From Cheiracanthium punctorium (lineage: Eukaryota > Arthropoda > Arachnida > Araneae > Cheiracanthiidae): a DNA stretch of 64,000 nt. Positions 33,202-45,661 of this stretch are shown here, piece by piece (within the stretch, counting starts at the first letter, position 1; every line of letters begins with the position of its first letter). The notes beneath the pieces are model-generated. The model was not told the origin of the DNA. It saw only the letters and a program-made list of their open reading frames with translations, and searched no databases. Where the stretch lies: positions 980,001-1,044,000 of the forward strand of contig JAWZYV010019913.1 of assembly GCA_038373885.1 (NCBI GenBank), read 5' to 3'. A program made the translations under genes and the position numbers.

Positions 33202-35024
33202 TACCGCTATCTTTTACTGTTTTTGCACAAAAGAAATCTAATTTACGTTTATTTTACGCAATTTTCAAAAAATTGTCACAAATTTATATATGTTCCCTTA
33301 ACTCAGGAAAAGAACACATTTTATTTAATATAAATTAAACTACTGAACGTCAAAATTTAAAATTTCGCACAACCATGTAAAATCACTTTTTGCATCTATT
33401 TGAATCAAAATTTGGCTAGGTTGCTATTCATATTATTTTTTGAATATTAATTTAATAATTTATAATTCATATTAATATTTCATTACAAATTATAATAATA
33501 GTAAATTATGTTTGGGTCGTTTAGTTCTAATAGTACAAATAAAAGTCAACTTCTTATCAATATTATATGAGATATGAATTAAAGTATGAAAAAATATTTT
33601 AACATAGGGGAGGGGGATTTTTGGTGCTCATAACTCACTCATTTTCAGTTCAAATTTATTGAAAATTGGTATCCGGGGTTAAAATGAGCTAAATTTTTGA
33701 AATGTGGAGTGAAATCTAGGAGTTGCTATTGAAAAAAAAAGTTGGTACGAATTTTAATATGGAGACGGCCCCTTATGCAATTTTTATATATAGCAAATTA
33801 AAGTGTACGTAAATCGTAAACGATTGGTATTTGTAACTTTGCTGTACGACTAACGACGACTGAATAAAGTACAAGTGGACATTTTTTTTTTCCACAGCTG
33901 TACATGGAATCTTGAGACATACTCTATGACAGAAGAACTCTATTCGCGCTCAAATTAAAAGAAAAAAAAAGCTCTCTGGTCAAATTTCGACCACTGACAG
34001 ACAACTAGTATTATTAATTCGCTTTGATTTAATTTGCTAAATGCTATGGGTTTATATATGAACAATATATGATTTTCCTGTTTTTTAAATGCCCGTATGA
34101 TATTTCTATAGTCATAGTCAAACTCCGGCCTGAGAGAAACGAACCGCAGCCGTTACTCAATCAAAAAATCACAGATCCCCAATTTTACAAAACATCTAAG
34201 TGAATAACGAAATAACACGCCAAAAATTTCCTCCTCGTAGAAAAAGTCAACTCTGCACGCATGCTCTATGCGAGTAGAGCTATTGAGACTTCGTTGATTG
34301 AGACACTCAGTTTACACCTCACAGAAGACCTTCGCGATTTGAAAAAGATTGTTTTAATATTACCCGATTTTACAATCAGGTTTACTTGATAATTTTCTGC
34401 TACAGATTGTACCCAGTGGAATACTAAAACAATATATTTATTATATTACAAAACTCTTTTATCTTTCTGGTTAGTACATTCTTTTGTTGATTTTTTAGAT
34501 AAAAATTTTTTTCAATATATTACATCAAAAATTATTATCATTAGAAAATATTTTTATCCAATTTACATATATTGTGTTAAATTCTTATTACTAGTTCTGT
34601 TAATACACCTGTTTTGCAGTTTCGTTTAAAAGTGAGCCATAGTTATTATGGCTCACAATGAGGCACCCTGTATTTAATGATTATAAAAAGAAGGGAGAAA
34701 AAGTTTAGTAAGTAATTGGAAATGTAGCCTCTATTGGCCTAAATATCCCATGAAGTAAAATTTTTTGTATCATGCCGATTTGTTTAAAGATCAAATAGCT
34801 GCTCTCTGGTAAAGATAACTTTTCTAGAAATCATTTTTGATTGCGTATCTAAGGCATTGTTGGGAATTAGAGCAGTATGAGATCTTCTTAAAATGTACCA
34901 ATCGAGGAAAGAAAGAGGGATGTCATTTAACATAAAACACAAAGAACCAATAGTCTCTGCGTTGCTGGCGATAAAAATCTTAAACGAATTCATATTTTTA
35001 ATACGCACTTAAGTGCTATATACT
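33202..35024. other. No gene seen
   Basis: A+T-rich. A 10-bp perfect stem (GTGAGCCATA at 34632-34641 with 34647-34656) stands beside an isolated CACCCTGTA (mariner-like end) at 34664-34672. Confidence 0.35.
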
Positions 35025-35370
35025 AAAAACCAATCATAATCCATGCGTCGTCCCTATTTTTCCCTCTTATTCCATCAGTTGGAAAGTGTATCATTAATGA
35101 TAAGTGTATCGTATATTAATTCATTGCCCCATAAATGGTTCTTTGAATCTAAATGTAAACTAAAATTCCCTACTAAAACTGTTTTACAATCTTCGCCAAG
35201 CATATTCTAACATATCATGTTTATAAATACTGTTTGGAACGAGCATCATAATCCATGTACGTGCCGTCTTCGTCTTTCTTGTTCCATAACACACTTTTCA
35301 GAATTGAAATCTATATTAAAATTGCTTGCTTCAACTGTTTTACTATCTTCTTCAGGCAGATTCTAACCAC
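35025..35370 (+). repeat. Dispersed repeat R4, two tandem units
   Basis: The unit contains CATCATAATCCA, TTCCAT, AAAACTGTTTTAC and CGCCAAGCATATTCTAAC-like blocks. Unit 1 is about 35025-35215 and unit 2 about 35216-35370. A further copy lies at 43940-44130. Confidence 0.5.
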
Positions 35371-36165
35371 GGCCGTAGCCACTCTCCCCTCCCAAATTTT
35401 AGTCAATGCATTAGTAGTTTTTTATTTGTGTTGATTCTGGATATCAGTTAAAGGTGAAAAATATACCCCCAAATATTTGTTTCTAGCTATGACCTTGAGT
35501 TTAACTTTACTTCTCGTACGAAATAAACTGTAGTGTTTGCCAGTTTCTCGTTAAACATGGAATATATCAGCAAGCTGCGTTCAGTTTTGCGGACATATTT
35601 TGTGGTGCCGAAACCTTCCATAGCTGCAAACCTTGAATATTTTCATAATTTTATTCTTCCCCTCCCCTTTCCCCTCTCCCATCACACTGTCTGGCAAATC
35701 TATTGAAAATGCAGCTAAAACTTGTTGATGCAAATCAGTCCATAATTTATGCCGACAATAAATATCGGAGTGAACGAAATACCACTCTAGTGTTAAAAAT
35801 AGCAAGCTATAGTTCACTATACCGAGAGCTGAGGAGGGAGCTCGAACCCCGCCTTTGGAAGCCTTTCCTACGCCCCTTAAGACCTTGTCCAGGATACTAC
35901 CAGGTTTGACCTCGAATTACTCATGTTCCTTGAAGTATTACTTGTGTACCAAATCTTTCTAATTATACTGTTTGCACTGGCTATTGTTAAAGTCGTGACT
36001 GTTCACTATGTGTTGCTGTCGGGGGTGTATCCCGAGCGTTTGGCCACACCTATTTCCCCCGTGCCCCGACATTTCTTTACTCGGATACTATTCAAATGCA
36101 TTTCACGATATCAGCCCCGGCTGAGAATAGTACTAAAAGTAATAATAATAATAATAATAATATGT

Positions 36166-36205
<40 letters not shown>

Positions 36206-36738
36206 AAAAATAATACATATATATATATATATTAATTACTATCCAGGACCAAATTATTTAAACAAAAAACTGTAAAATATAATACTATTCCAAAAAAAGT
36301 TGAAAAATGATTTGATGTAAGAGGGAAATAAGTGTAGATAACTTTCCTATAATAAAAAATACAGAAAGGTGTCGAATTTTATTTTATTAAAAAAAAGGTT
36401 ATATATCGAAACGAAATTAACATGACTAAAGCACCATAAAACTTTAGAAATCTGTATTTGCTTCAAAATTTGCAATTTCTAAAAAACTATTTTGTGCAAA
36501 TCTTTGGAAGCACCCTTTATAAATAAAAATGCATTTTAATGCCTGTCGCAAATTTATTGCTTTATAAATTGATTTATGATCCTTTAGCGCATGAAAATAA
36601 GACATTTTAATTAATATAAAATGAACTACCGAAATATTAAAAAAAAATATGCAGAGCCATATAAAACTAGTTTCTGCATATATTCCCGTTGAAATTTTGG
36701 TACGTCGCTATTCATACCTTTTTCGAGTATTAATTTAA
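35371..36738. other. No gene; microsatellites
   Basis: Holds an (AAT)n tract at 36140-36162 and (TA)n at 36171-36201. ORFs at 35703-36213 show no recognised domain; one runs through the TA repeat. Confidence 0.4.
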
Positions 36739-36799
36739 TCTATATAATAAAAATGAATGTTTGTGGGTGTGCATGACGTCGAAAACACCAAAACCATTT

Positions 36800-38640
36800 G
36801 ACCGATGACCATGAAATTTGGTACATCTAAGTCTTTTGTCACAGAGAAGGTTTTTATGCTATCCATTTTCCTCTAGCTCGCCGCTAGGTGACGCTGCAGA
36901 CTGTCGAATTCTATTCAACCGCTTACTATGAAAATACCCTTTGACCTATCTTGACGAAAATTGCTACCTATGGATATTTGAACACTGAGAATATTTTTTT
37001 CACAATCCATTTTGCCACATTTTGCCGCTAGGTGGCGCTGCAAAGCGTCGAATTCTATTCCGTTGGACCGCTTGCTATGATAATACCGTTCAACTTATTG
37101 TGATGAAAATTGGTGCACACGGATATTTGAAGACGTAGAATATTTTTACACTATCCATTTTGCTGTAACTTGCCGCTAGATGGTGCTGCAGAACGCCGAA
37201 TTCTATTTCCTTTAAGCGCTTGCTGTGACAATACCGGTCAACTGATATTGATGACAATTGGTACACATGGATATATGAACATGGAGAATATTTTTAAGCT
37301 GTGTGTTTTACTATAACTTGCTGCAAGATGGCGCTGTAGTGCATCTACTTCTATACCGTTCGACCAATCGCAATAAAAATTTTTATGCTTACACATTTGA
37401 GGACGGAGAATATATTGTAACTCTTCATTTACTGTTACTCACTACTAGATAGCCTGCAACGCATTATTACTTTAACTCGCCATTGATGACAATGCAGCCC
37501 GCCAACTTCATGAGCGGACAATTGATCTCAAGGAAAATTGATATAGATAGATACTTGAACACGGAGAATATTTTCGTGTTATCCATTTTGCTATAAATAG
37601 CTACTTCATTGTGCTGTAGCACGTCATTACTTTAACTCGCCAATAGATAGCGCTGCAACGTATCAACTTCTTACTTTAATTCGTCGCTTGATGGCGCTGC
37701 AGCATATAAAGACTGTTTAACTGATCGCTATGAAAACTGGTATAGATAGATATTCGAACAAGGAGAATATTTTGGCGTTATCCATTTTTCTATAACTTGC
37801 CACTAGATGTCACTTCAAACCAATAACTTCAGGAGCGTTCAACTAATCGCCATGGAAATTCGTAAACATAAATGTTTGAACGAAAAGAAGATTTTCGCCA
37901 CATCGGTTTAGCTGTAACTCGCCTTCTATACCGTTCAACCGTTTGCCATGAAAATACCGTTCAGCTGATTTATGAAAATTGGTACACACAGATATTTGAG
38001 CACGAAGAATATCTTTACGCTATCTATTTTGCTATGACTTGCCTCTAGATGCCGATGCAGCACAAAAAATTTAAAGCCGTTCGACTGATCGCCTTAAAAA
38101 TTGGTATACATACACATGTGAGCAGAGAGAATATTTTTTTAGTATTCATTTGGCTGTACTCACAACTTGATGGCACTGCAGCCGTAGGGCCTGATTTCCG
38201 GGAGGGCATTCGGGGCAAGCGCCCGGGCCCCCAACAAAAAAGGGGCCCCCAAATCGGTCTTTAAATTTATAAATTTTTAAATTTTGAAAAAGTTCTGAAA
38301 ATTGGTAAACATACACACCAGAACACGGAGAATATTTTCGCGTTATCAATTTTGCTTAATTTGCCTTTTGATGGCGCTGTAGCGTATTATTACTTAATTC
38401 TCCACTAGATGGCGCTGTAGCGTATCTTGACCGTTTAAGAGTTTGCTATGAAAATTCATACAAATAGATATTTGAACACGAAAATATTTTGATGCTATCT
38501 ACTTTGCAAAAACTTCAACAGTTGATGGCACTGCGTCGAATTATCTTCACCGTTCAAACGGTCGCATTGAAATTCTTTATACATAATTATTGAATGCAGA
38601 TAATATTTATGAGATATCAATTTTGCTATATCCATTCAAT
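36800..38640 (+). repeat. Degenerate minisatellite, ~12 units of ~150 bp
   Basis: Recurring blocks in fixed order: a GACCGATCGCTATGAAAATT-type block, GGATATTTGAACACGGAGAA, TATCCATTTTGCTATAACTT and GCCACTAGATGGCGCTGCAG. The last block recurs near 36884, 37024, 37172, 37322, 37686, 38042, 38365, 38403 and 38520, among others. Units differ in length (about 110-160 bp) and sequence, so the array is old. Confidence 0.8.
38180..38265. repeat. GGGCCCC-type insert within the minisatellite
   Basis: A GC-rich stretch (GGGCATTCGGGGCAAGCGCC and AAGGGGCCCCCAAATCGG) interrupts one minisatellite unit and resembles the block at 19309-19480. Confidence 0.4.
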
Positions 38641-39149
38641 ATGATAAATAGTAATTACAACAAAACGTAATATAAAAAAGAATCCATTCATTCCTGTGCG
38701 AAGAACGGGACATTGAGCTATTTCATAATAATTATTAATATTTTATTTAAAAAAACATAACAGGAAATCACGTTCGCTTGGTTTTAGAAGCAAGTATAAA
38801 AATGAGAAGTACAAAAAAAATTGGTCCTCTTTTAAAGATTTGAATTACGCGTAAATTTAATGAATTATTTATAGTGAGTAGTCTGGATTATACGCAGTAA
38901 AAAGCATCCAAAAATATATTTAAAGAAAAGTTATGTTACAGCTTAAACCGCAAAACGTGATAGAAACGGAGATTGTTGCTTATCCACAGTTCTAATTTCC
39001 CAAAGGAAAAATCATGAATTACATTAAACGTCGTATTTCAAGTTAAAAAAAATTATATTTACTGAATAGAATTTATTACTCAACGCTCAAAATAAACTGA
39101 AATGCAAAAAGGAAATAAACTGCATTCGTTTAACTTCTAACACATGCTA

Positions 39150-39430
39150 CTCTGTTGTGGGACCGTGTACGCTAATGGGAGCTGGTGCACATAAAATCTG
39201 TCGTGAATCCAATGTTCTCCAAGTTGTTAAACGATACCTCTGGGGGTGCCGATTTCAGTGGGTTGGTCTCTCCTCTAGAATTGGTTCAAAATTGGGGACC
39301 ACGGGCTAAAGGTGGACTTCCTCCCACTGGGGCCCTGAAAATGGAAGGTGCTCCCTCTGCCCATCGCCTCCCTACCTTGGGGGATCTAGCACCACATACG
39401 GTTGTCAGAGGGCATGAGTAACAACAACAA
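39150..39430 (+). repeat. GC-rich interspersed repeat with (AAC)n tail
   Basis: A roughly 280-bp block of clearly higher G+C than its flanks ends GGGCATGAGTAACAACAACA. An enriched body plus a short-repeat tail is typical of SINE or LINE 3' ends. The 78-codon ORF at 39185-39421 ends at the tail and may be a frame remnant; its product is not recognised. Confidence 0.4.
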
Positions 39431-41004
39431 CAGATGCTACTTGAATTTTTGATTAAAAACTGTATTTAAAGAAATTCCAAAGACATTTAATTAGAGACGC
39501 ACATCTTTCAAAATTTAAAACGTACTAGCTGCTTACCCGTTCTCTGCACGGTAGGAGACCAATATTTCCCTTACACATATAATTCGAATTAAACCCAGTG
39601 ATAGGAATCCCTAATAGTGAAAAACTGCTTGAATTCTGACGAAATGCTCACGCTATGAGTGGAAATTTGAGACGACTGTAACATGATGACACAAAAATAC
39701 CGCAGCGTCACTGAGGTATTTTTGTGGCAATCAAAAAAGAAAGATCTTTACGGTATGCAGGTGAAAATTTTCTTTCGAAATGCCTCATTTCTACATCATA
39801 ATATTTATGTTCTTTAGGTTTAATTATGGCATTCAAACATACCACATAAATAACATTACATGATGTTGACAACTATTTTATCTTGCATTTCGTAAAGGGA
39901 GGACAATGAATTAGCGCAGTTATGTTGCAGATGACTTTAATGAATTTTACCCAAATTAAAAAAAACCTACATGGATCAATCGATGTACATTGTACGTTTA
40001 GAAACCAAAAGTGCATCCTGTTTCAGTGAAGATCTTGCCGCTTTTGTAAATGAAAACATTCGTGACGTAACTTAAGCAAAAAAGCTTATTACCCTTACTG
40101 AACTCTTAATAAAATATCATACTTGTTGCATAAAACTGACGTTGATCTCACAGTCAATTCACACTAAATAAATAACTAATTTCATATTATATTTTAAATA
40201 TAGATTAATTGCATAGTGTCAAATTCAATATTGATCAAAATCTGAAGTCTTCCGAGAGCTCTTGATCTTTTAACTGGAAAATATATGAAAAAATAAATAG
40301 AACTTTAACATATAAGTCATTTCTATGACATATTCTAAGATCCCGTTATTTAGAAAGATTCCGCAAACTCCATAGAAAGAAAGAGCAATTAATTTCATAT
40401 TATACTTTGTATTCCTTGCGAGCGTCTTTGTTATGTACATGATTGCAATATCATTCTCGTACACACGATGCTTATCCTATAGTCTCTGGTGATTTATTTT
40501 TGATTTTTATTCCAAGCATATTACAGACTTTATATGCTCTCAAAATTTTTGGTGCTTTGCGCATGCGAATAATCGATTATCATTTCTCCCATTAAGGCTA
40601 CCAATTAAATAGTTTTCCATCGCTACTTCCATGTTAAAAACGTTAATCTGTCTTTTTCTAGTTTCAAGAAAAAACGTCCACAAAGTTTCATTGCTTCAAT
40701 TTATATTCACAGTGGGGTCAATCAAATACGCCCCGGACAAAAGCGCTTCCTCTTATCCGCCGAAGCAGCAGATACGTTAGCGTGTAATGTACTTCTCCGG
40801 ATAATCTGACAGTAAAACAAAAGACAATTACGTGAAAATGACATCCACACGCGAAGGAAATAAAATGAAAAATATGCAGAATTGCCTGAAAAAACTTAGA
40901 TTATTTTTAAAGCGCAAACATGTTAAATTTCTATTTGTTTCATATTTAATGCGTTTTCACTTTTTCGAGTCTTAATAGCTGTAGAAATGAGTGGTTTCAC
41001 TTAA

Positions 41005-41205
41005 TTGTTAAATTTAACAACTTACGTGGCAACAATGGATTCCGTTGCTAAAGAAATTGTAGCAGAGTTAAAAATGGAATATGAAGTGAGTTATTTATGC
41101 TTACTTTGCTTGAACTCCCATATTGGCGTAATTAACGTCGCCAGTCGATGGCAAATAGCGAGAATGAATCACAAATTTAACTTGACTATAAATGCAATAT
41201 TTTAA
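41005..41205 (+). other. Short ORF with exon-like start, unproven
   Basis: ACAATGG at 41033 is a good initiation context. The frame from it, starting MDSVAKEIVAELKMEYE, meets GTGAGT, a consensus splice donor, after 17 codons. Helitrons can capture host exons, which is why I note it. There is no acceptor or downstream exon that I can connect. Confidence 0.15.
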
Positions 41206-41682
41206 AGGCATTATCAGCTAGCCTTACTGAGCTTAAAAAACATTCTCGTTCATCGCAAAAGACATTCATATTCATAAAGACTTCCTATTTTATAACACCT
41301 TGCTTGGCGGGGGAAAAAATCATATATTCTTTCTCTCGTAACATCGACTCAATCGGAACATAGAATAAGCAATCCAAATGCGAAAACGTACTCTTTTAAA
41401 CACAGGGTTTCACTACATCTTAATATTTATGCTAATTACTTTGCTAAGAAGGGTAATAAAGTAGAAATTCACATACATTTTAATTTGTGAAACAAAAAAT
41501 ATATTAGACAGCATTAATTATGCCATTCTAGCAGTTTCCAATAAAAGGAACTTTTGTAGAGCTGCTTTACTAAATACGAATTAATTATTTATTACACGTA
41601 TAGTACTTCGATTGCCAAAGTGCCAACAAACACCATTTTGCGAGATTTTTTTTTCAGGCAATCATTCGAAGCATTGATTTAA

Positions 41683-42371
41683 CCTTTCGCGACGGGAAGC
41701 GCGCTTATCGCTGAGGCCGGCAGTCTCTTTCGCAAATGTCTGTCCAGGGCCGAAGAGTTTTTCGCGATTAAGCCTAAATCCATGAACAGAACAATCAGAA
41801 TATATTATAGTGTCACTATCACTACTATCCGAATCTGCTTCAGAATCAATATCTCATAATTTCAAATAATTTGCGCCATTTCTGCTATTTCAAGCTCTAA
41901 CACTTTCGAAGCTTCGACATTCTAACTGTAAAATGAGAAAAAATCCACGTCTACTAGATCTAATTATCCACTAAAAACTGGACTGCAAACCGTAATACCC
42001 AACGCTGTAGCGAAAATAAAAATCCCTGCTTACTATAAAGAAATACCACGTACGAATTTATAGAGCCGTCATAAAGTATACCAGTCAGAAACATTCCTTT
42101 CAACTTACGTTTATATTATCAAAAACCACGTGTATGTGAGTCGCTACTCCCATTCTGAGTAGAAGGTCAAATCTACATGTATCTGTAACCGCATGGACAT
42201 ACAATGCCATCTTGTGCCAAAAGTTATACTTTTTAAAACGTCCCAGGACACCGGCACAACTGTGTGACGGCCGGGGGGTGAACGAGGAAACGCTCTGGCA
42301 CGCCAGCGTGTCGGCCGGGAACTGAGTGCGTTTCTTACTGGCACGTATACGTGATAATCGGCGCGAAAAGG
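41683..42371. mobile_element. piggyBac-like MITE (TTAA target)
   Basis: TTAA flanks both ends (41679-41682 and 42372-42375). The termini CCTTTCGCG and CGCGAAAAGG are inverted. The interior is G+C-richer than the flanks and gives minus-strand ORFs (42100-42381) with no recognised transposase. The terminus resembles the piggyBac CCC/CCT plus TTT pattern, but inner similarity between arms is weak. Confidence 0.5.
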
Positions 42372-43169
42372 TTAACAGCAATCAAAATGCGAAATAGTTA
42401 CCGGTCGTATGTATGGTTGAGAATTTTAATTTTCTGAAATTTGGCGGGGATTTCCCTAACTTAAGTCAATTTATATAACTTGAGAAAATTCTGACGATAA
42501 ATCGTTTAAAATCGCCTTAATAACTGCATTATTTCAGAACAGAAAATTAAAATTTCACGCTACATTCTAGTAAAACCTACACTCGTTTTTAAAAAAACTA
42601 TTTTTTACGCTCTCAGTAAATTGCGCCAAACCAGAACTGTACAAACCGCTAGAATCCACCTTTTCAAAATCGGCCCATCCGCCATTTTATTTTTCGCCAA
42701 ATTAAAATGTTATACACTTTCGTCTCGAAAATATCTAAATCCTTTTTCTTTTGCGTATAAAACATTTCATTCCTGCTCTGATTTCACATGCAAGCGATAT
42801 TTTAATTAAAAAATGCAAATAATCTTAAGAGAAAAAAAAATCATTATTCTTTTATTTTTACTCCAGGAGTCGGAATCCTTTAATAAAATCGCCAAACATG
42901 GCAACGACGATGCACTTTTTCACAACAGGGGTTACAATCGCGGAATTGCAGAGAGCAAAAACTAGCCTTTTTTGACGGATTTTTTATCAATATCTCCTAA
43001 AAACTAATTCGAATTTCCAAATTTAAATTAGCGTAAGACCTTCCTCGGAATTTTCGGAATTCGTGGACACCTTGATCGAAACTCAACTCCCCGTCGTTTC
43101 GGAGGAGATGATGCTACACACAGACTGACAGACAGACAGATAGATAGACGCACACGATTTTAATAGTAT

Positions 43170-43835
43170 AGATTTTAAAATTCTGAGATCGAGGTGCACA
43201 TTATCGAAATCATGGGCTCATATGTTCGAATTTTCAGAGCTCTTCGTCCAGTAGCTTTTTTCTGGGCGTCGCACGCATACAAATTTTCAGACATTCATTT
43301 TTATTAATATAGATTTCAAAAGCATAAATGGTTTCATGAGGGCAAAGTTCGCCAAACATGACGATCTAAAATCGGTTCTTAATTAATAATTTTAAAAAGA
43401 ATTAAAATTTCAAAATTCTGAGCCTCAAGTGCACATTATGGAAGTCATGGGCTCATATGTTCGAATTTTTAGAACTCTGGATCCAGTAGTTTTTTTCTGG
43501 ACATCGCACGCATACAGATTTTCACATATTCATGTTTATTAATATAGATTGGCGCAAAAGTGACTAAATTTCCGTGACATTTCATGTTTTTCAATGCACG
43601 CGATTTTATTTCACAGTAGCTTGCGGTCGAAACTCGCAAAGCATAGTATCCTGAAAACGGTTTTTAATTAATAATTCAAAAAGTAATTAAAATTTTAAAA
43701 TTCTAAGATCGAAGTGCACATTATCGAAGTCATTCGCTCATATGTTCTAATTTTCAGAGATCTGCGTCCAGTAGTTTTTTCTGGACATCGCACGCATACA
43801 GATTTTCAGACATTAATTTTTATTAATATAGTCTA
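43170..43835 (-). repeat. Three repeated Helitron 5'-end blocks
   Basis: Blocks of about 150 bp at 43172-43313, 43400-43548 and 43680-43831 share GTGCACATTAT, ATGGGCTCATATGTTC (or ATTCGCTCATATGTTC), GTCCAGTAG and GCACGCATACA, and each ends in ATTAATATAG. Partly unique sequence separates them. Confidence 0.8.
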
Positions 43836-43939
43836 GCTGAAGTCTTCTCACCGAATGGATATTATTAAACCAACTAATACATATGGAAAACAAGTAAATA
43901 AATATTGAATATACTTTGGTTATAGATTTAATCGCTTAC

Positions 43940-44130
43940 AAAAAGTGTTTTACAATATTCGTTAGGCATATTTTCACTATATTTGATTTTTTAAAATACT
44001 ATTTGGAATGTGCATCATAATCCACAAGTGTGCCGCATTTGTTTTTATTGTTCCATAAAATGCTTCTTCAAATTTGAAGTCTGTATTAAAACTGTTTTAA
44101 ATCCTCGCCAAACACATTCCAACTATATTC
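43940..44130 (+). repeat. Dispersed repeat R4, further copy
   Basis: GGAATGTGCATCATAATCCA, TTGTTCCATAAAATGCTTCT and TTAAAACTGTTTTAAATC match the tandem units at 35025-35370. Confidence 0.5.
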
Positions 44131-44429
44131 ACCTTTACTTACACGAACATAGACACCAATATTTCAATTAAAAAGGCAGTAGGGATATGCAATTTCTCGA
44201 TAAAAAAGAAAGATATCGAAAAGCTGGGGCCTGTTTTGGGGACTAATTTTTTAATGCCAAACTTGACGGTAAATCACCGAAAACGTATAACGCTGGAGAC
44301 TTTTCATACTTCATCTATCAACTCTTGAAAAGTGATTCGCCCTTTCACCAGGTAGATCAAAGTCTCCGTCTGAAATGAACAGCACAGGAACTAAAAGATA
44401 CGTGAAAAACAGTTTTTGTAAATTACACT

Positions 44430-45540
44430 GTATTGAGGTCCACTTTTAAAAACCTTTGAAAAGATTGTTATGAATTTGTGTTAGATACTTTTTAATGCAA
44501 GGTTTTTATGGCCATCTTCATTTTCCTTCGATATATGATCACAAGTATGAAAGTAACATTTTGGTTTCTCACACCAATTTGGACAGGAACTCTAAAAAAA
44601 CCCTGAAAATGATTTTAGGTATATGTGTTAGTTACGTTTTAAAGCAAGAACTTTATGGCTATCACATTTTTTTTCTCTGAGATATGAAAGAAGACGTGAA
44701 AATAACATTTTAGACCCTTACCACCGTTCGGGAGCGAATTTTAAAAAACCCTGAAAATGAGTTTTAGGAATTGCTGTTTGTTCTATTTTAAAGAAAGAAT
44801 TTTTATGGCTGTCTCTTTGCTCCTTTGAAATATGAAGGGAAATGTGAAAAGAGTGTTTGGCCCATTACGTCCGTATGGGTGTGAATTCTAAAAAACCCTG
44901 AAGTTGATTTTAGAAATTTGTGTTAATCATATTTTAAAGCAAGAATTTTACATCTATCGCTTTTTTTTTCTCTGAGATATGAAGGGAAACGTGAAAAGAA
45001 CGACAAAGAACATTTCGGCCCCTTATTTGGGTGCATACCCCGTTTGTGTGCTAATTCTAAAAAAAACATGAAAATGACGTTTAGGTATTTATGTTAATCA
45101 TATTTTAAAGGAGGAATTTTACAGCTGTCTCTCTTTTCCTCTGAGATGTGTAGGAAGACGTGAAAAGCATGCTGAAGAACGTTTTGGCCCCCTAACGGCC
45201 GTTTGGGTGAGAATTCATAAAAACCCTGAAATTGATTTTTAGGTTTTCTTGTTAGTTATATTTTACAAGAATTATACGGCTATATCTTTTTTCCTCTGAG
45301 ATATGAAGGGGAATGTGAAAAGAACATTAAAGAACTATTCGACCACTTCCGTCCGTTTGGCTGCGAATTCTAATAAATCCTGAAATGACTTTTAGGTATT
45401 TGTATTAGTTACATTTTAAAGCAAGAATTTCACGGCTGTCCCTAACCCCTCCCCAGCCCCCCCCCTCCTGAGATATGAACGGAAACGTGAAAAGAACGTT
45501 TTGGGTCGCCACACCCGTCTTCATTCGAATTTTCAAAAAT
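44430..45540 (+). repeat. Tandem array, ~7 units of ~165 bp
   Basis: The unit runs AAAACCCTGAAAATGATTTT, TTAGTTATATTTTAAAGCAAG, TTTTATGGCTGTC, TCTGAGATATGAAGGGAA and GTGAAAAGAACATTT. Copies begin near 44575, 44745, 44892, 45057, 45222 and 45374. It fills the second Helitron-like element. Confidence 0.85.
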
Positions 45541-45661
45541 CGCTTCTTAAATGATGCTTTGGACACGCAAGAATGAGCTCCTAAAATGTCATGTCTGTAT
45601 CTCCGGTAGATTTGGCTGGACGATGATCGTCAGTCAGGACATCTTCCTTTATAAATAGAGA

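Larger units (their letters stand above)
36739..38640 (+). mobile_element. Helitron-like 5' terminus with minisatellite interior
   Basis: A|TCTATATAATAAAAATGAAT at 36739 is the A|TC start typical of Helitrons. It leads into TTTGACCGATGACCATGAAATT, then into a long degenerate tandem array. No matching hairpin-CTAG 3' end was found, so the right border is the end of the array, not a proven terminus. Confidence 0.5.
39525..43831 (-). mobile_element. Helitron-like element with multiple 5' termini
   Basis: Read on the minus strand, the 3' end is CTAG (39525-39528) followed by host T. A short imperfect hairpin (TACCGT...ACGGGTA) lies about 8 nt inside it. Candidate 5' ends of the form A|TCTATA..A lie at 43172, 43313 and 43548, with a fourth at about 43831 lacking the exact TC. 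Each of the last three heads a repeated 150-bp block. No Rep/helicase was recognised, so it is non-autonomous. A piggyBac-like MITE at 41683-42371 is nested in it. Confidence 0.65.
43833..45661 (-). mobile_element. Second Helitron-like element, internally tandem
   Basis: On the minus strand the 5' end is A|TCTCTATTTATAAAGGAAGA (45661 downward). The candidate 3' end is ...ACTTCAGCTAG at 43833-43836, whose last 11 bases match the Helitron 3' end at 50722. The 3' hairpin is degenerate and the base after CTAG is A rather than T, so this end is less sure. It directly abuts the outermost 5' end of the preceding element. Confidence 0.5.

Noticed and set aside
36739..38640. CRISPR-like array
   Set aside because: Units are about 150 bp, degenerate and without a constant short repeat plus unique spacers; this is a minisatellite in eukaryotic DNA.
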